NCBI GenBank assembly: GCA_019722365.1
Contig: JADFUC010001925.1
Span: 2,542,001-2,606,000, forward strand
DNA from: Lithospermum erythrorhizon
Lineage: Eukaryota > Streptophyta > Magnoliopsida > Boraginales > Boraginaceae
Reading direction: 5' to 3'
Length of the DNA: 64,000 nucleotides
In this document: piece by piece, positions 25,178-38,270 of the stretch
How the letters are laid out: every line of letters begins with the position of its first letter
Numbering within the stretch: position 1 is the stretch's first letter
Translations under genes and position numbers: made by a program
Notes under the pieces: model-generated
Database searches by the model: none
The model's input: only the letters and a program-made list of their open reading frames with translations
What the model was told of the DNA's origin: nothing

Positions 25178-26195
25178 ATGAAGAATCACCACAACGACAA
25201 CATGAGATCAATTAGACTTAGTTCCAACATGTTAACAACATTAGCAGCTTATAATGATTCACAAAAGAGTCTACTCCCTTACCTAGCTGGGGTTAATAAG
25301 GGTGACTTGCCATCAAATAATCCATCAAAGTCTTCTCCAACTTTGAGATTATGTAAGTTCAATACCACCATCCCAAAACTATTGAGAATATATATAACAT
25401 TCGATTTTTGTACTATTATCGTATGAATGTTTTTGTGATCAGGGTCGGTCCTGATATTTTCGATTTTTTTGCTTGCAGTGAGATTGGGACCTAAGTTTAC
25501 GAAAGCCATGAAAGCGAAGTTGAGGCTAGGGGCAAGGATTCTTCAAGTAGGAGGCATGTCAAACATGTTCAAGCTCCATTTTGGATTCAAAGAAGGAGAA
25601 CAGCTTTTGAAGGTCTCTCGGTGCAATTTATCGACAACCACCGGTCCGATCGCCGGCGTGTTATTTATTACCACATATAAGGTTGCCTTTTGTAGTGACA
25701 AATCCATCAATGTCTCTTCTTCAACCGGAGAATCCCTAAGCATCCAATACAAGGTAATTGTAACTTCTAACATTTCTTTGCTCTCTTTTTTATAGCTAGT
25801 TCATTATTTAATCTGTTTTTAGATAATCTATTAATATTACACGTTCTGATATCATATGTTTTATTTCTTAAAATCGTTACGACTCACGAGTATCATGTCT
25901 AACATATGGTAAAATTTAAGATTTGTCTATTTGATATATTGTTAAACATAAACATGGTCTAATACTCTAATTAATGTTTGAAAAAAAAATGCAGGTTTCA
26001 ATCCCACTAGAGAAGATCAACAGAGCATACGAGAGAGAAAATGCAAGGAAACAATCCACCAAATATATTCAAATTGTGACATTGGATAAGTTCGATTTTT
26101 GGTTTATGGGATTTTCTCGTTGCAGAAAGACTTTGGATTATCTAAATGAAGCAATCATCAGAGCAGCAGTACTGAATAGAGGCCAATTTGAATGA
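25178..26195 (+). CDS. GEM-like protein, shorter paralog (GRAM domain)
   Basis: Three exons join in frame: 25178-25352, 25479-25753 and 25995-26195 (651 nt, 216 aa), with GT-AG introns. Exon 1 gives a variable tail of 58 residues. The next exon opens with LRLGPKFTKAMKAKLRLGAR and carries the GRAM core with CNLSTTTGPIAGVLFITTYK. Exon 3 begins VSIPLEKINRAYERENARKQ and ends the domain with FDFWFMGFSRCRKTLDYLNE. It is a clear relative of the gene at 4.7-5.7 kb. It lacks the coil-encoding exon (RVDSVIGRMNKIGE region) and has an intron exactly before VSIPL. Function is probably membrane-linked signalling in ABA or developmental responses, by family. An alternative ATG at 25205 (M10) is possible. 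No lesions were seen. Confidence 0.92.
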
Positions 26196-26909
26196 TCATT
26201 GAAGAATAATAAGCTATAAGAGATCTCCTCATCTTCCAATCAATTTGTACATGATTTTTAATCATAATATAGATATGTAGTCCTTCTATATATATGTGTA
26301 GCTAAAAGATTGAGCAATACAATCAAATTAATATCACAATGCTTAAGTGATAAGAACTAGTTTTGATCATTTTTTGATCATATGTTTACTTTGAATATAT
26401 TTTCTGACAGTCTCTATTCACTTGATTAAGATTATGACAAGTACCATGTTTATGTTTTATATTTTATAGATCAATTAAAAAATTATAAACTAGACAATAG
26501 TTAAGATTTTGAGCAAGTTTAACAGAATGCCATACAAGTCGATCCAAGATCGTTCTGATCTTTATTTGAACTGAGTGGAATATGAACTTATATATAGTTC
26601 TTTGCTCTGTTTCACTCTTACCCTTCATCTGTAAGACATGAGGCAACTAAAATTTTCTCAATATTAATGCAATTTATTGCTCCCAATGACCTCACATTCA
26701 AATAGCCTAATAGGCATTCAACACTGTTATATTAAAACAAATGAGACACAACACAACAAAACATTACTAGGGTACAAAACACAAGCAACAAAGAGGACAC
26801 CAGTGTATCAACTAAAGAAAAGAGAGGATGCAATATCCTGCATACATCCTCTAGAAAATAGTGTTTGATAGTTGTAAAAAGTACAAATGAGTAAAAATGT
26901 GACTTTCCC

Positions 26910-28944
<2,035 letters not shown>

Positions 28945-30050
28945 GATTAATTATTGAAGAAATTAGAGGTTTTTGGTGGAGCTGCTGCTGCAAAACCCTA
29001 GTGCTACTGAGACAAATGGAGGCGAATTGATTGCCTTTTAACACAGCTCCTCCATGTAAAAACGGAAAGACGAATTTGCCCTCCTAATCCAACCCGATAC
29101 CCAACCCAACCCAACGTGTTGGTTGAATTTTTTGTCGGTTTTCGATATTGGATCGGATTACCGATTTGTTATTCTAAAACTCGTATGCCTTCCCAAACCC
29201 TACTCACATATATGCATGTTTAAAATAACAAATTGAATAAGTAAAAAAATTTCAATTCGATTGAATAACTATTTCCGTTTTTTAGATTAATATATAATTA
29301 TGGCAAATAAAATTAATTATATTATTAAAAAATATAAGACAATAATATGATGAATATATTTCTAAATACAAATATGAAGTATTATACAAATATATATAAT
29401 TATTTGAACACAAAATTTGATAATGTTTATAAATTTTGCACTCTGGGTATGCGATTTTTTTTAATAATAAGTATTGAGTAGATGAAATTTTGAAATAATT
29501 AAACAATAAAAATGATATAATATTAACGAACACTAACCTATGTTAGAATGGAATACAATGAAGTAGCCAGGAAGTCATGTTTAATATTGGTCGTATAATT
29601 CAAATATGGTCGACCAATTATTAGTGTTGTTTTGCTTCCATTCATATGCTAATAAAAAGGCCTCCTGAACCCATTACATCCACATGGGGTCAAGCTGACC
29701 CGGTTCACCTTTACTTTCATTACTTGTACTCTTCATGCCATTCTTTCATGAGCATTTAGTTTAAACTTCTAAGTGTTTATGTTTTTTCTATTAATTGATA
29801 AGTGATAGTGGTTTTTGGTCTCCACTTGATAAAGATAGATCGAAAGATTTTCATTTCTCAAATATCGAGGATTGTTTGAAATTTTATAAAGACTAGTAAT
29901 ATCGTAAGGGATTACGGTTAGATTGATATTCATGTTAATCGTAATATTGGTGAAGTTAGCATCACACGGTATATGTATTATTACTGCAACAAAGCGGGAT
30001 TTAAGGAGAACAGTTTGAACAATCCTTTCCATGGGAACAATATAATGTTG
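28945..30050. other. Spacer between NACA and a FAR1-like remnant
   Basis: The first 100 bases are the NACA 5' flank. The rest is A/T-rich with no gene-like frame. A possible transition to transposon sequence occurs at about 29.6 kb, where base composition rises in G/C. Confidence 0.35.
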
Positions 30051-32322
30051 ACAAGTTTGCAGCCATTAAAGATGTAAAACAACGACATGTGGAAGAAGAG
30101 AGCATTTTGGCTAGGATGGCTTCAAATATGATGTAGACACAACTGTCATTATTTTATTTCATTCTGGGATGATGTGCACTCATGAGTGTCATCCCCCGGA
30201 GTTGGTTCATTTCATTCTGGATCTAATAGGCAACCAGTGATCTTCAAGCGCCATTATCAAGGCTAATAAGGAGGTTGAACTGTCGGACAAGTCTTCCTAC
30301 GATCTTATTTTGTCAAGCGGTGGGGAATACAATCTGTCGAGTTCCTCAAGATTGATATTAAATTTTTTCAGAGGCAAGCAGGCCCGGATATGTCCGTGGG
30401 TGATTTGAGCATCTTCTTGCAATTCTTGAGAGCCGCAGCCAAGCCTTCATTCTTCTATGTAACATTCAGCTTGATGAGGAATCAATGATCACGTACATCT
30501 TTTGTCTGATGGTGTCTTGCAGCATGACTATTCATGTTTTGGTGATGTTGTCAACTTGGATATGACATTTAGAACTAACAAAGAATTATTTCCATTAGGT
30601 AAATTCCTTTCGTGTTTTCAGTTTTTGTCAATTTTAGTTTTACGTAGTTGCTCTTTAATTATGTAGTGATCATAAATATTCATGTTTTTTTTGTTTTCTT
30701 GAAGCGGCATTCCTTGGCTTTAGCCACAATATGCAGAGTTACCTATTTGGTGTTGCTTTATTGCATGATCAGACGAGTGATACGTTTGAATGGCTCCTAC
30801 ATATTTTGCTGAAGTGTATGCAGGGTAAAAGACCAGTTACTATTTTCACGGATCAGGATGCCGCCATGAAGAAAGCAATCAGTATTGTTCTACCGAATTG
30901 TTTTACGAGTTATGTCTATGGTATATATGCCAGAATACAGCTAAACGGCTCGAAGTTTAGGCACAAAGAAGTTGGTTCACATCCTTTTTTTTCTTTTTAA
31001 GAAGTTCTTCACATCTTTCACTTTCTGATCAATGAAGTTGATGACGAGGCTGAGTTCGAATACAAATGGAAGGTGATGGTCGACGACTATTTTAGTGGGG
31101 TTCAACATAGCTGGTTGGATTATACTATCCATTGGTGGGGCTATGGTCATCGGCTCGGGGTGAGATATCACCACCGCTTATTGAAAAGCACTCGCCGAGT
31201 TTAATCAAGCGACTCTTTCCTCCACGACATAAGGTTAAATATTCCTTACCTTAGTTCTTCCACAATTTCAATCTCATGCTTGATCGTTTAATTCCGTTTT
31301 TACCTTCAATTCGTTTTAATCATTCTTCCATTGCTAAGTAAGCTGTTGTTGTATATACTCCTCCCATATTTAACCTCTTCCAGGAACAATACTCTCTTAG
31401 TCCTGAGTATTTTCTTGACTTTGATCCATTTTCATTCAATTCAATGAGGAAGTTATATTCTGCTTTCAAGCATGATCCTATTGACCGCAATATTAGGCTT
31501 GATGAGCGTTAGGTTGTGATTGATCTAGAGAGTGGCGATTGGAGTTGTAGTTGTCGAATGTTTGTTCAATGGAGTGTTCTGTGCTGCCACATATTGAAAG
31601 GTATAGATATACTTGGTTTCTCTTGTTGTTTCACAGATTTAAGAGCAATTTCGAGTAGATATTTCAATAAGATTATTATTTTTTTTTTTTTAAAAACCCA
31701 CCCACCGCCTCCTTACAACGGTAATCTAACCTGTGACCTCTAAGCCACCACCCCTACAATGACAATTCGATATAGATATTTGCTTTAGAGATGGTCGGGC
31801 GAGCGTGGGAGACGTAGGTACGTGGACATTACCCAAAACTGATGGTAGTTGTTCTTCATCATACGGTCTTCGACATCCAGCCTTTTGTTCTTCAATGATT
31901 CGTGTTTCGAGTAGGATCTCATTGATGATTTACATATTTGCTTCTTTTATGAAAGAAGTCAATGATATATTGGCTCGTGTTGAGGAACGTCTTAATGTAT
32001 CTTCAAATGTTGTCAGCCCACTTCTATTCAAATTCATACCTACTTGTACAACTTCAAGTTTTCATCATGCTAGTTGCTTTTTTTCTTAATTTGTTTACTA
32101 CTTACTCTTTTTGTTTCAACAATTCATAGCGATTGTGAGATACAGTCTCGTTTGAAATCTGCTAAAGGAATCAAGAAAAAAAGCAGCCCTAACAAATCTA
32201 ATAAGAGGTTCAAAGAAGTAAGGGAAATTGTTATGAAGAGATTGAGAGCAAAACATAAAAAAGGGAAGAATGGTCAACCATTGTCGACTGCACCCGAAGA
32301 TGATGCCTTATTACATAAATGA
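30050..32322 (+). pseudogene. FAR1-related (FRS/MULE-type) transposase-like gene, broken
   Basis: The plus strand holds the blocks of a FAR1-RELATED SEQUENCE protein in order. FFRGRQAGPDMSVGDLSIFL (30364 on) is the pre-transposase block. FGDVVNLDMTFRTNKELFPL (30538 on) is the start of the MULE core, with the aspartate of the catalytic triad. After a typical GT-AG intron (30599-30704) comes AAFLGFSHNMQSYLFGVALL and FTDQDAAMKKAIS. EYKWKVMVDDY follows at about 31055. A SWIM finger reads WSCSCRMFVQWSVLCCHILK (31542 on). A lysine-rich tail ends at 32322. Stops and frameshifts (for example after 30485 and near 31510) break the frame. FRS proteins are domesticated MULE transposases. Whether this was a host gene or a transposon copy is uncertain, but its transposon-rich setting favours the latter. 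Confidence 0.85.
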
Positions 32323-32389
32323 TTCTTGTTTTAGAAGATAAATTTGTTTTATTTACCAAGCGATGTACTGAAGTTGTTTGTCGGGATTG

Positions 32390-33190
32390 ATTTCTTGAGT
32401 ATATGTGCACTCAATTCTGCATATTTTTTTAGTACACATGTAATTTCAAAATATTTAATCAAATTCACAACTTCAACTATGTATTTATGTAGATTATATG
32501 TATACTCAAATGTGTATTTTTTTAGTACACATGTATTCTCAAAATATTTAAACATATTTAGAACTCAACTATTCATTTTATAGAGTATATGTGTACTCAA
32601 ATATTTATTTGTTGAGTACATTGTACTATCAAATCTGTTTTATTCCCTCATAGTTGCTTTTTCCCGACTTTAGAAATCCGGGCTAGGGTTGATCTTTCCC
32701 CCGACGGGTTCACCTTGACCAACCTAGGTTATAGAATCCCTTTAACTGTAAATCGTGATCTTAATCGAGTTTCGAAAAAAAATGATAAATTACACTTTTC
32801 ACAGATGCTAGAGTATATGTGTATTCAAATAGTTATATTTTAAATACACTTAATACTCTAAAAAATTAAATATTTTTACTCTCTATACATAAGCTTTTTC
32901 AGAGTATACGTGTACTCAAATGGTTTATCACTTGTCCACTCTTAATGGATTTATAATAATTAATTAATTTCAAGACTTATTAGTTTTAATGGATATATGT
33001 GCTCATATATTTTTTATTTAATAGAGTACACATGTACTCTAAAAACTTTTATACGCATTAGCTATTGGCTTCATATAAGTAATTTCCTAGAGAGTATATA
33101 TGTAATCTAATATTTTTTTATGAAGTAAACATGTAATATCAAACTAATAAATAAGAATAACCAATTACTATAGAGTATATTTCAACCATT
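32390..33190. repeat. Dispersed palindromic motif cluster (GAGTACACATGTACTC-like)
   Basis: At least nine variants of a short near-palindrome, such as AGTATATGTGTACTCAAAT and AGTACACATGTACTC, are spaced 30-100 bases apart after the FAR1-like remnant. More copies occur near 34930-35110 and 36580-36790. A perfect version (GAGTACACATGTACTC, 33023-33038) is its own reverse complement. I do not know a named element with this signature. Confidence 0.7.
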
Positions 33191-33399
33191 CCATTCAATT
33201 TCTGAACACATATATACAACTAAAATTTTGAAATAAAAAATAACAAGTGTCATTTCATTTATTAATTCAAGAGTAACTCATACCATCATATTAACACATA
33301 AATTTTGTCATTCAAATAGTTAAACAATCAGAACAAAGCAAAACGTATTCGACTAGCAAATTCATAACATTCATTACATTATTTCTACTAAAGTTTATT

Positions 33400-35660
33400 T
33401 CTTCTTATTTGTTGGCTTCTTTTTTTCTTGTTGTTTCTTTGTCACCACCTCAATGTTGGGACTCTCCTCAATCTCAACAACTTCTTACTTCTTTTTTGTT
33501 GGTTTTTTCTTGTCTTGTGCTTTTTTTGCCACCTTAATATTGGGGCTCTCCTCGATGTGAACAACCTTGTTGATCGTTTCCTTCTTTTTTGCTACGTTCT
33601 TCACTTCAGTCTTGCCAATGCCGACTTCACTTCAGTCTTCCTTTCTCATCTGAATTTGACTTAATTCTTTCCAATGTCTTAATGTAGGCATTTCAGATTC
33701 GCCATCTCATTCTTGAATATCTTGACAAACCAGCCACATGAATTGCTACGAGTAGGTTGTTGAGGCACTGAAACTATTTTCCAAAGGCCATTCTAGTTTT
33801 CAAGTTTCTTTTTCTCCTCAATCCCCATTTTAATATAGCAAACTATTGATCCGCAGTATGTCGCAGCCTTCCTCCAACACCTTTCCCAACTTGATTTCTT
33901 TCATGTTGTTCAAGTATTGATTTATTTTCCTGAGAAGTGGTTGTTGTAATGTACTGACAAAAATATCTGCAATCAAAAATCAATTCATTAAGTATTAGCT
34001 TTTAAGTATTGTCAAAAAGAGTTGAACTACAGTAGTAATACTTACATATTCCAACTCTTTTCTGAGGAAGTTGTCTGACTTCAGATGATTATAAGATGGT
34101 TGATCAATCATGTCCACAAACCATCCAATATAATTAAGCTCACTACGATCATCTTTATATCCAGGCGATTGTGTAGCAGTTGTAATGCTTGACTGTTATT
34201 TCAAATGTAAGAAATAGTTGCTTCAATTTTCCAATACGAATAAAAGCTCATGAAATAATTATCACTCATCGATTAAGAAACTTATTATCGTATTGACCAT
34301 TAGACTCGGTCTTCTAGTCTTTGCTTTCAACTCGTTTATATTCATTGCACGCGAACAGTTATCCAGAATCGCCGAATCCATGAAATTCTTCTCCTCAATT
34401 ATTTTGATCATCTTTCTATCCAAGTTTAACCTCTTATCATCATCGATGTGAAAAAAGATCTCCTCACTGCACAATATATTAATATATTAGTTCTAAAAAA
34501 TGTGATCATAGATCTATATGTTATTTTGCACGTTATGATGACTTACAGTTCTGCATTTTTATGCATTTTTATCGTATGCATAATTCAACTTTTTATGCAT
34601 TTTAAATATCTCTGGTATGCAGATTTGGAGCCCTCAATAAGGTGTCTGTTTGAACCTTGATTCTTTTATATTTCTGTTTGAACACCTTTGTTTATCAGCG
34701 GGGTTCAAATCTACATTCTTCCCTTCAACCTTTTGTAATTGTCTATCCTTCAGAATATCACATTCATTCAGAAGCTTGTCAAGTTTTTGCAAATCCGAAA
34801 CTGCAACTTAAATCTCAAACATGCAAGTATCTTCCACCACCTTTGATGCAGGGCTTGATGCAGACTCAACCTTCTGAATTTTTTCCTTCCCAATGTTCCT
34901 TGCAAGTAAGCTGTTCAAAGTACACATGTACTTATTAGATATATTTTCGAGTTCATGAATACATTGCAGATATCAAAAAGGTTTGTAGAGTTTACATGTA
35001 TTCATCATACAAATTATTTGAGTTCATTTTTATTATGCACATATTAGAAAAGTATGTAGAGTACACATATACTCATCATGCAAATTATTTGAGTTCATTT
35101 GTAATCTACTATAAACGACTACAGTAACCTTTTCTTCCTCTTTTTCATTCTTGATCCAATACTATCTCCTTCAAGTTACTTTTACTTTTGTTCAAACTCT
35201 TTCATGTAGTTTGACCATGTTTGTATGTTGTATTTGTAGAAGTCTATGTATTGAGCGCATTGTTCAACATTTTTGCAAGACTACTGATAGCATTTGCTTC
35301 ACATTTCCCACACCAACATTATAATCCAATTTGGTTCCTAAATTGGAACATTCTACAACCACAATGAGTTTATTTCCAATAGCACTCCCAAAGCCATTCT
35401 TTTTTGTTATTGTGTCAAATTTTTTAAATATTTGATTCTTCTTCCATTTTGTACAACTTGGTTCTTCACTTGACAATGTATTCTTCTCAATCGTATCCAT
35501 GACATGCATCATTAAGAAGTGAAAATCTCCACTCGGGTACACTGCTTTCTTTTTTATTGTATTTCTCAAGCGATGAAGTATATGCTCACACCAATTATAA
35601 TCACAGACTTCATCTAGCTTCTTGATACATTGTGTTTCTTAGGATTAATCACTATTGAGA
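33400..35660 (-). pseudogene. Ulp1-type cysteine protease-like transposon gene, broken
   Basis: Minus-strand frames resemble the Ulp1/C48-protease genes carried by some plant MULEs. An upstream block (35600-35264) has YNWCEHILHRL and DFHFLMMHVMD, like the DUF1985-type N-terminal part. NINELKAKTRRPSLMVNTII (about 34350-34280) resembles the start of the protease core. RSNSCGWFVKIFKNEMA (about 33750-33700) matches the catalytic Q...DCG.FV block with the aspartate changed to serine. The gene ends in a lysine-rich tail where a unit EESPNIEVVTKKQQEKKKP is repeated in variant form (33640-33400). I did not locate the catalytic histidine. Introns or stops interrupt the frame. Ulp1 enzymes process SUMO, and the role of the transposon versions is not settled. 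It faces the FAR1-like remnant tail to tail. Confidence 0.6.
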
Positions 35661-37710
35661 AAGGGATCACATATCTGGATGTGGCTATCATTGCCATCGT
35701 CACTCCATACGATCTCCATCTATTGTGGCAGGTCGGTCAAATTTCTGTTATTCCTGACAGTCCTCACATCAACTTCTTTTTTCAGCATAAACAAGTCTTC
35801 TTTGGTACACGCAGAGCTGTCTCTATCCTTCTAGAGGCAGCCAGACACGACGCATATCCTCCTCTTTAAACTCATGAATTACCTCTGTTTGGGCCTATTA
35901 ATCAGGTCGGGTCGCTTGTCGTACGTGATGAATTAACGTATTTTGTGTATTTGTAATTGTAGTCATTGCTAAGTAGAATCTCATAGTTTTCAATGCAGTC
36001 ATCGTTATCCTGCTTCTCCATTTCGAATCATACTATCTTATTAGAAAGTACCTGTCAGAGTTATCGATATGTTTTCTTTCCTCTATGTCAACAAGAGGTT
36101 TTTTCTCCAAATTTCATCTTTACATTTATCATCGCTAATACATCATTTTCATTTTGCGAACCCTCACGCCTCCAAAGACATCAACAACAATGTTCTCTTC
36201 CGTACTCTTATCAACAACTACATTCTGAATTTTTGTAGCCTCAATGTCCTTTTCCAAATTAGTACTTTCCTTATCCATACCATCACTTTTCTTATCCCGA
36301 GCATCATAAACTTACTTATTCTACATTTGTGTCATGCGGCAACAATTCAAAGGTTGGAAGTGGCTCTATGTCTTGAGGTTTCTGAGTATTTATCTTGATT
36401 TTTAAACTTTTTGCTTTATCTATTCTGAAAACTTTTGTCCCTGTAAGTTTTAAACAAAGATTATTATTCTATGCAACTAATTCTTTTCACAATATACAAG
36501 TAATCAATGTTAAATTGCATTAGAGTACATAGATAATCCGCACACTTATTTACACACACTGCAAACTTGAATTTATCAAGCAGAGTATATGTATCCTCAA
36601 TTCTGCATATTTTTTAGTACATACATAATCTCAAAATATTAATCAGATTCACAACTATAACTATGTATTTATGTAGATTACATGTGTACTCAAATATGTA
36701 TACGTTTGAATACACAAGTATTCAAAACATCAAAACATATCGGTAACTCAAAACTATTCACGAGTGTGAGTATACGCTGCACTTCAAATTGCTATATTTT
36801 AAGACACTTACATTCTTCAAATCCGAAAACTCTGGTGAGTCAAGTTTTCAAAATGGATAAAGCAAAAAGTTGGCAATCAAGATAAATATTCAAACCTCAA
36901 CATAGAGCCACTTCCAACCTTTGAATTGTTGCCGCATGACATAAATGATAGAATAAGCAAGTTTACTAATGCTCGGGATAAGAAAATTGATGGTATGGAT
37001 AAGAGTAGTACTAATTTGGAAAAGGACATTGAGGCTACAAAAATTCATAATATAGTTGTTGATAAAAGTACAGAGGAAAATATTATTGTTGATAATGCTA
37101 AGAATTTAGAGAAGGACCGTGAGGGTTCGCAAAATGAAAAATAAGATTGGCGAAGTATAAATGTAAGTATTTAGAATTTGAGGAAAAGAATAATCGATAA
37201 GATAAAAGAGAGAAACTAAACCGAAGAAAAGTATATCCAGAACTTCTACAATAAGCGCTTTTCCTAATAAGATACTCATGAGTCTCGACGTAATGCAGCA
37301 GGAAATTGAGAAACAGACGTGATGAACGCATTGAAAACTAGAGATTCTACGAATGACGAATAAATCTAATTACAAATACACAAAAATACATTATGATTTC
37401 TATATGACAACTTCAATCCGGCTACGCTGAAAGTAAGTAAATTCATAAGTTTAAAAAGGAGGATGTACATCGTGCGTATTAAACTGCCTGGGACCTGTAT
37501 GATAGAATTGTTTGCATGTAGCAAAAAAGACATTGCTTGAACCGAAAGCAAGAGTCGGAGCATGATTTAACGGGAATAACAAGGAACTAGTGAATTTGAC
37601 GACATACATAAATGACAACAGATCGTATTTAACTGCCGATACGTGAAGAAAGAAACATATTGTATTGCATCGATATGTGCTCTGCCCTCCATCCAAAAGG
37701 GTGATTAATC
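35650..37710. repeat. Large imperfect inverted duplication (arms about 0.8 kb)
   Basis: The plus strand of 35650-36430 matches the reverse complement of 36840-37710 in the same order along its whole length. Examples are GAACCCTCACG near 36157 against CGTGAGGGTTC near 37119, CCTTTGAATTG at 36919 against CAATTCAAAGG at 36342, and GTAGAATCTC..AGTTTTCAATGC at both outer parts. Identity is moderate with indels. The spacer of about 400 bases holds a copy of a repeat also found at 32.4 kb. Both arms are interrupted, and one side gives an open frame at 36926-37144 (72 residues, no known domain). It looks like a foldback element or an inverted duplication of the 5' part of the Ulp1-like gene. Confidence 0.75.
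36570..36770. repeat. Direct copy of the 32.4-kb repeat
   Basis: This stretch repeats 32390-32560 in the same orientation. Shared phrases include CTCAATTCTGCATATTTTTT, ACTATGTATTTATGTAGATTA and TACTCAAATATGTATA. It lies in the spacer of the large inverted duplication. Confidence 0.75.
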
Positions 37711-38261
37711 AAAGATATGCATAATATATCAAGAAGGGTTTGCACTAATGATGTCTACCTCAAATACCTTAATCTTCTTGTCAAATGTACTATCATGGAT
37801 GAATGACAACCTTGTCAAGCTCTTGTCAGCTTTTCCTTTCCTAAAACATCTCCCTGTAATACTCTTTCCATATTGGAGATTGCATTGTAGTGATCTTCAG
37901 CAAACCAAAAATTGTCAATGTTATGTTCCTCCTTGCTCCTTATAGTGTGCTATAGCTTCCCCCATTCCCGGATGAGGTTGGCAGAGGGAGTAGAGTCTTG
38001 CACCAGAAAATTGGGTGTGATTAAGCGGTATAGAAAGAACTGTTTCTCATTTTCACAATGGTCTTCATGGGACGAAGTGGTGGAATTAGTTTCCTCCCGG
38101 CATTACTTTATCAAGGATCGAGTCTTGCCAATCCTATCCTAACCTGCCAGAGCTCTGCTCCAGTACAACTTGATCTGCTAATAATAGAAGTCATCCAGCA
38201 AAATAGATATCAGAGAAGGCCAAGAAGAACATAATAAAAAGTCTTTGCATCATCAAAGGTT
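37711..38261. other. Spacer, no recognised gene
   Basis: An open frame at 37912-38142 on plus (76 residues, WSSWDEVVELVSSRHYFIKD) has fairly normal codon composition, but I recognise no family. It may be a gene fragment or chance. The end of this spacer is the left target duplication of the MULE that follows. Confidence 0.3.
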
Positions 38262-38270
38262 TATTATTTA
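38262..38270. repeat. Left target-site duplication of a MULE
   Basis: TATTATTTA is repeated exactly at 39532-39540. Nine-base duplications are the signature of Mutator-like insertion. Confidence 0.8.

Noticed and set aside
30731..31000. An intact small gene with a transposase-like domain
   Set aside because: It is one exon of the broken FAR1-like gene; flanking blocks lie in other frames and stops intervene.
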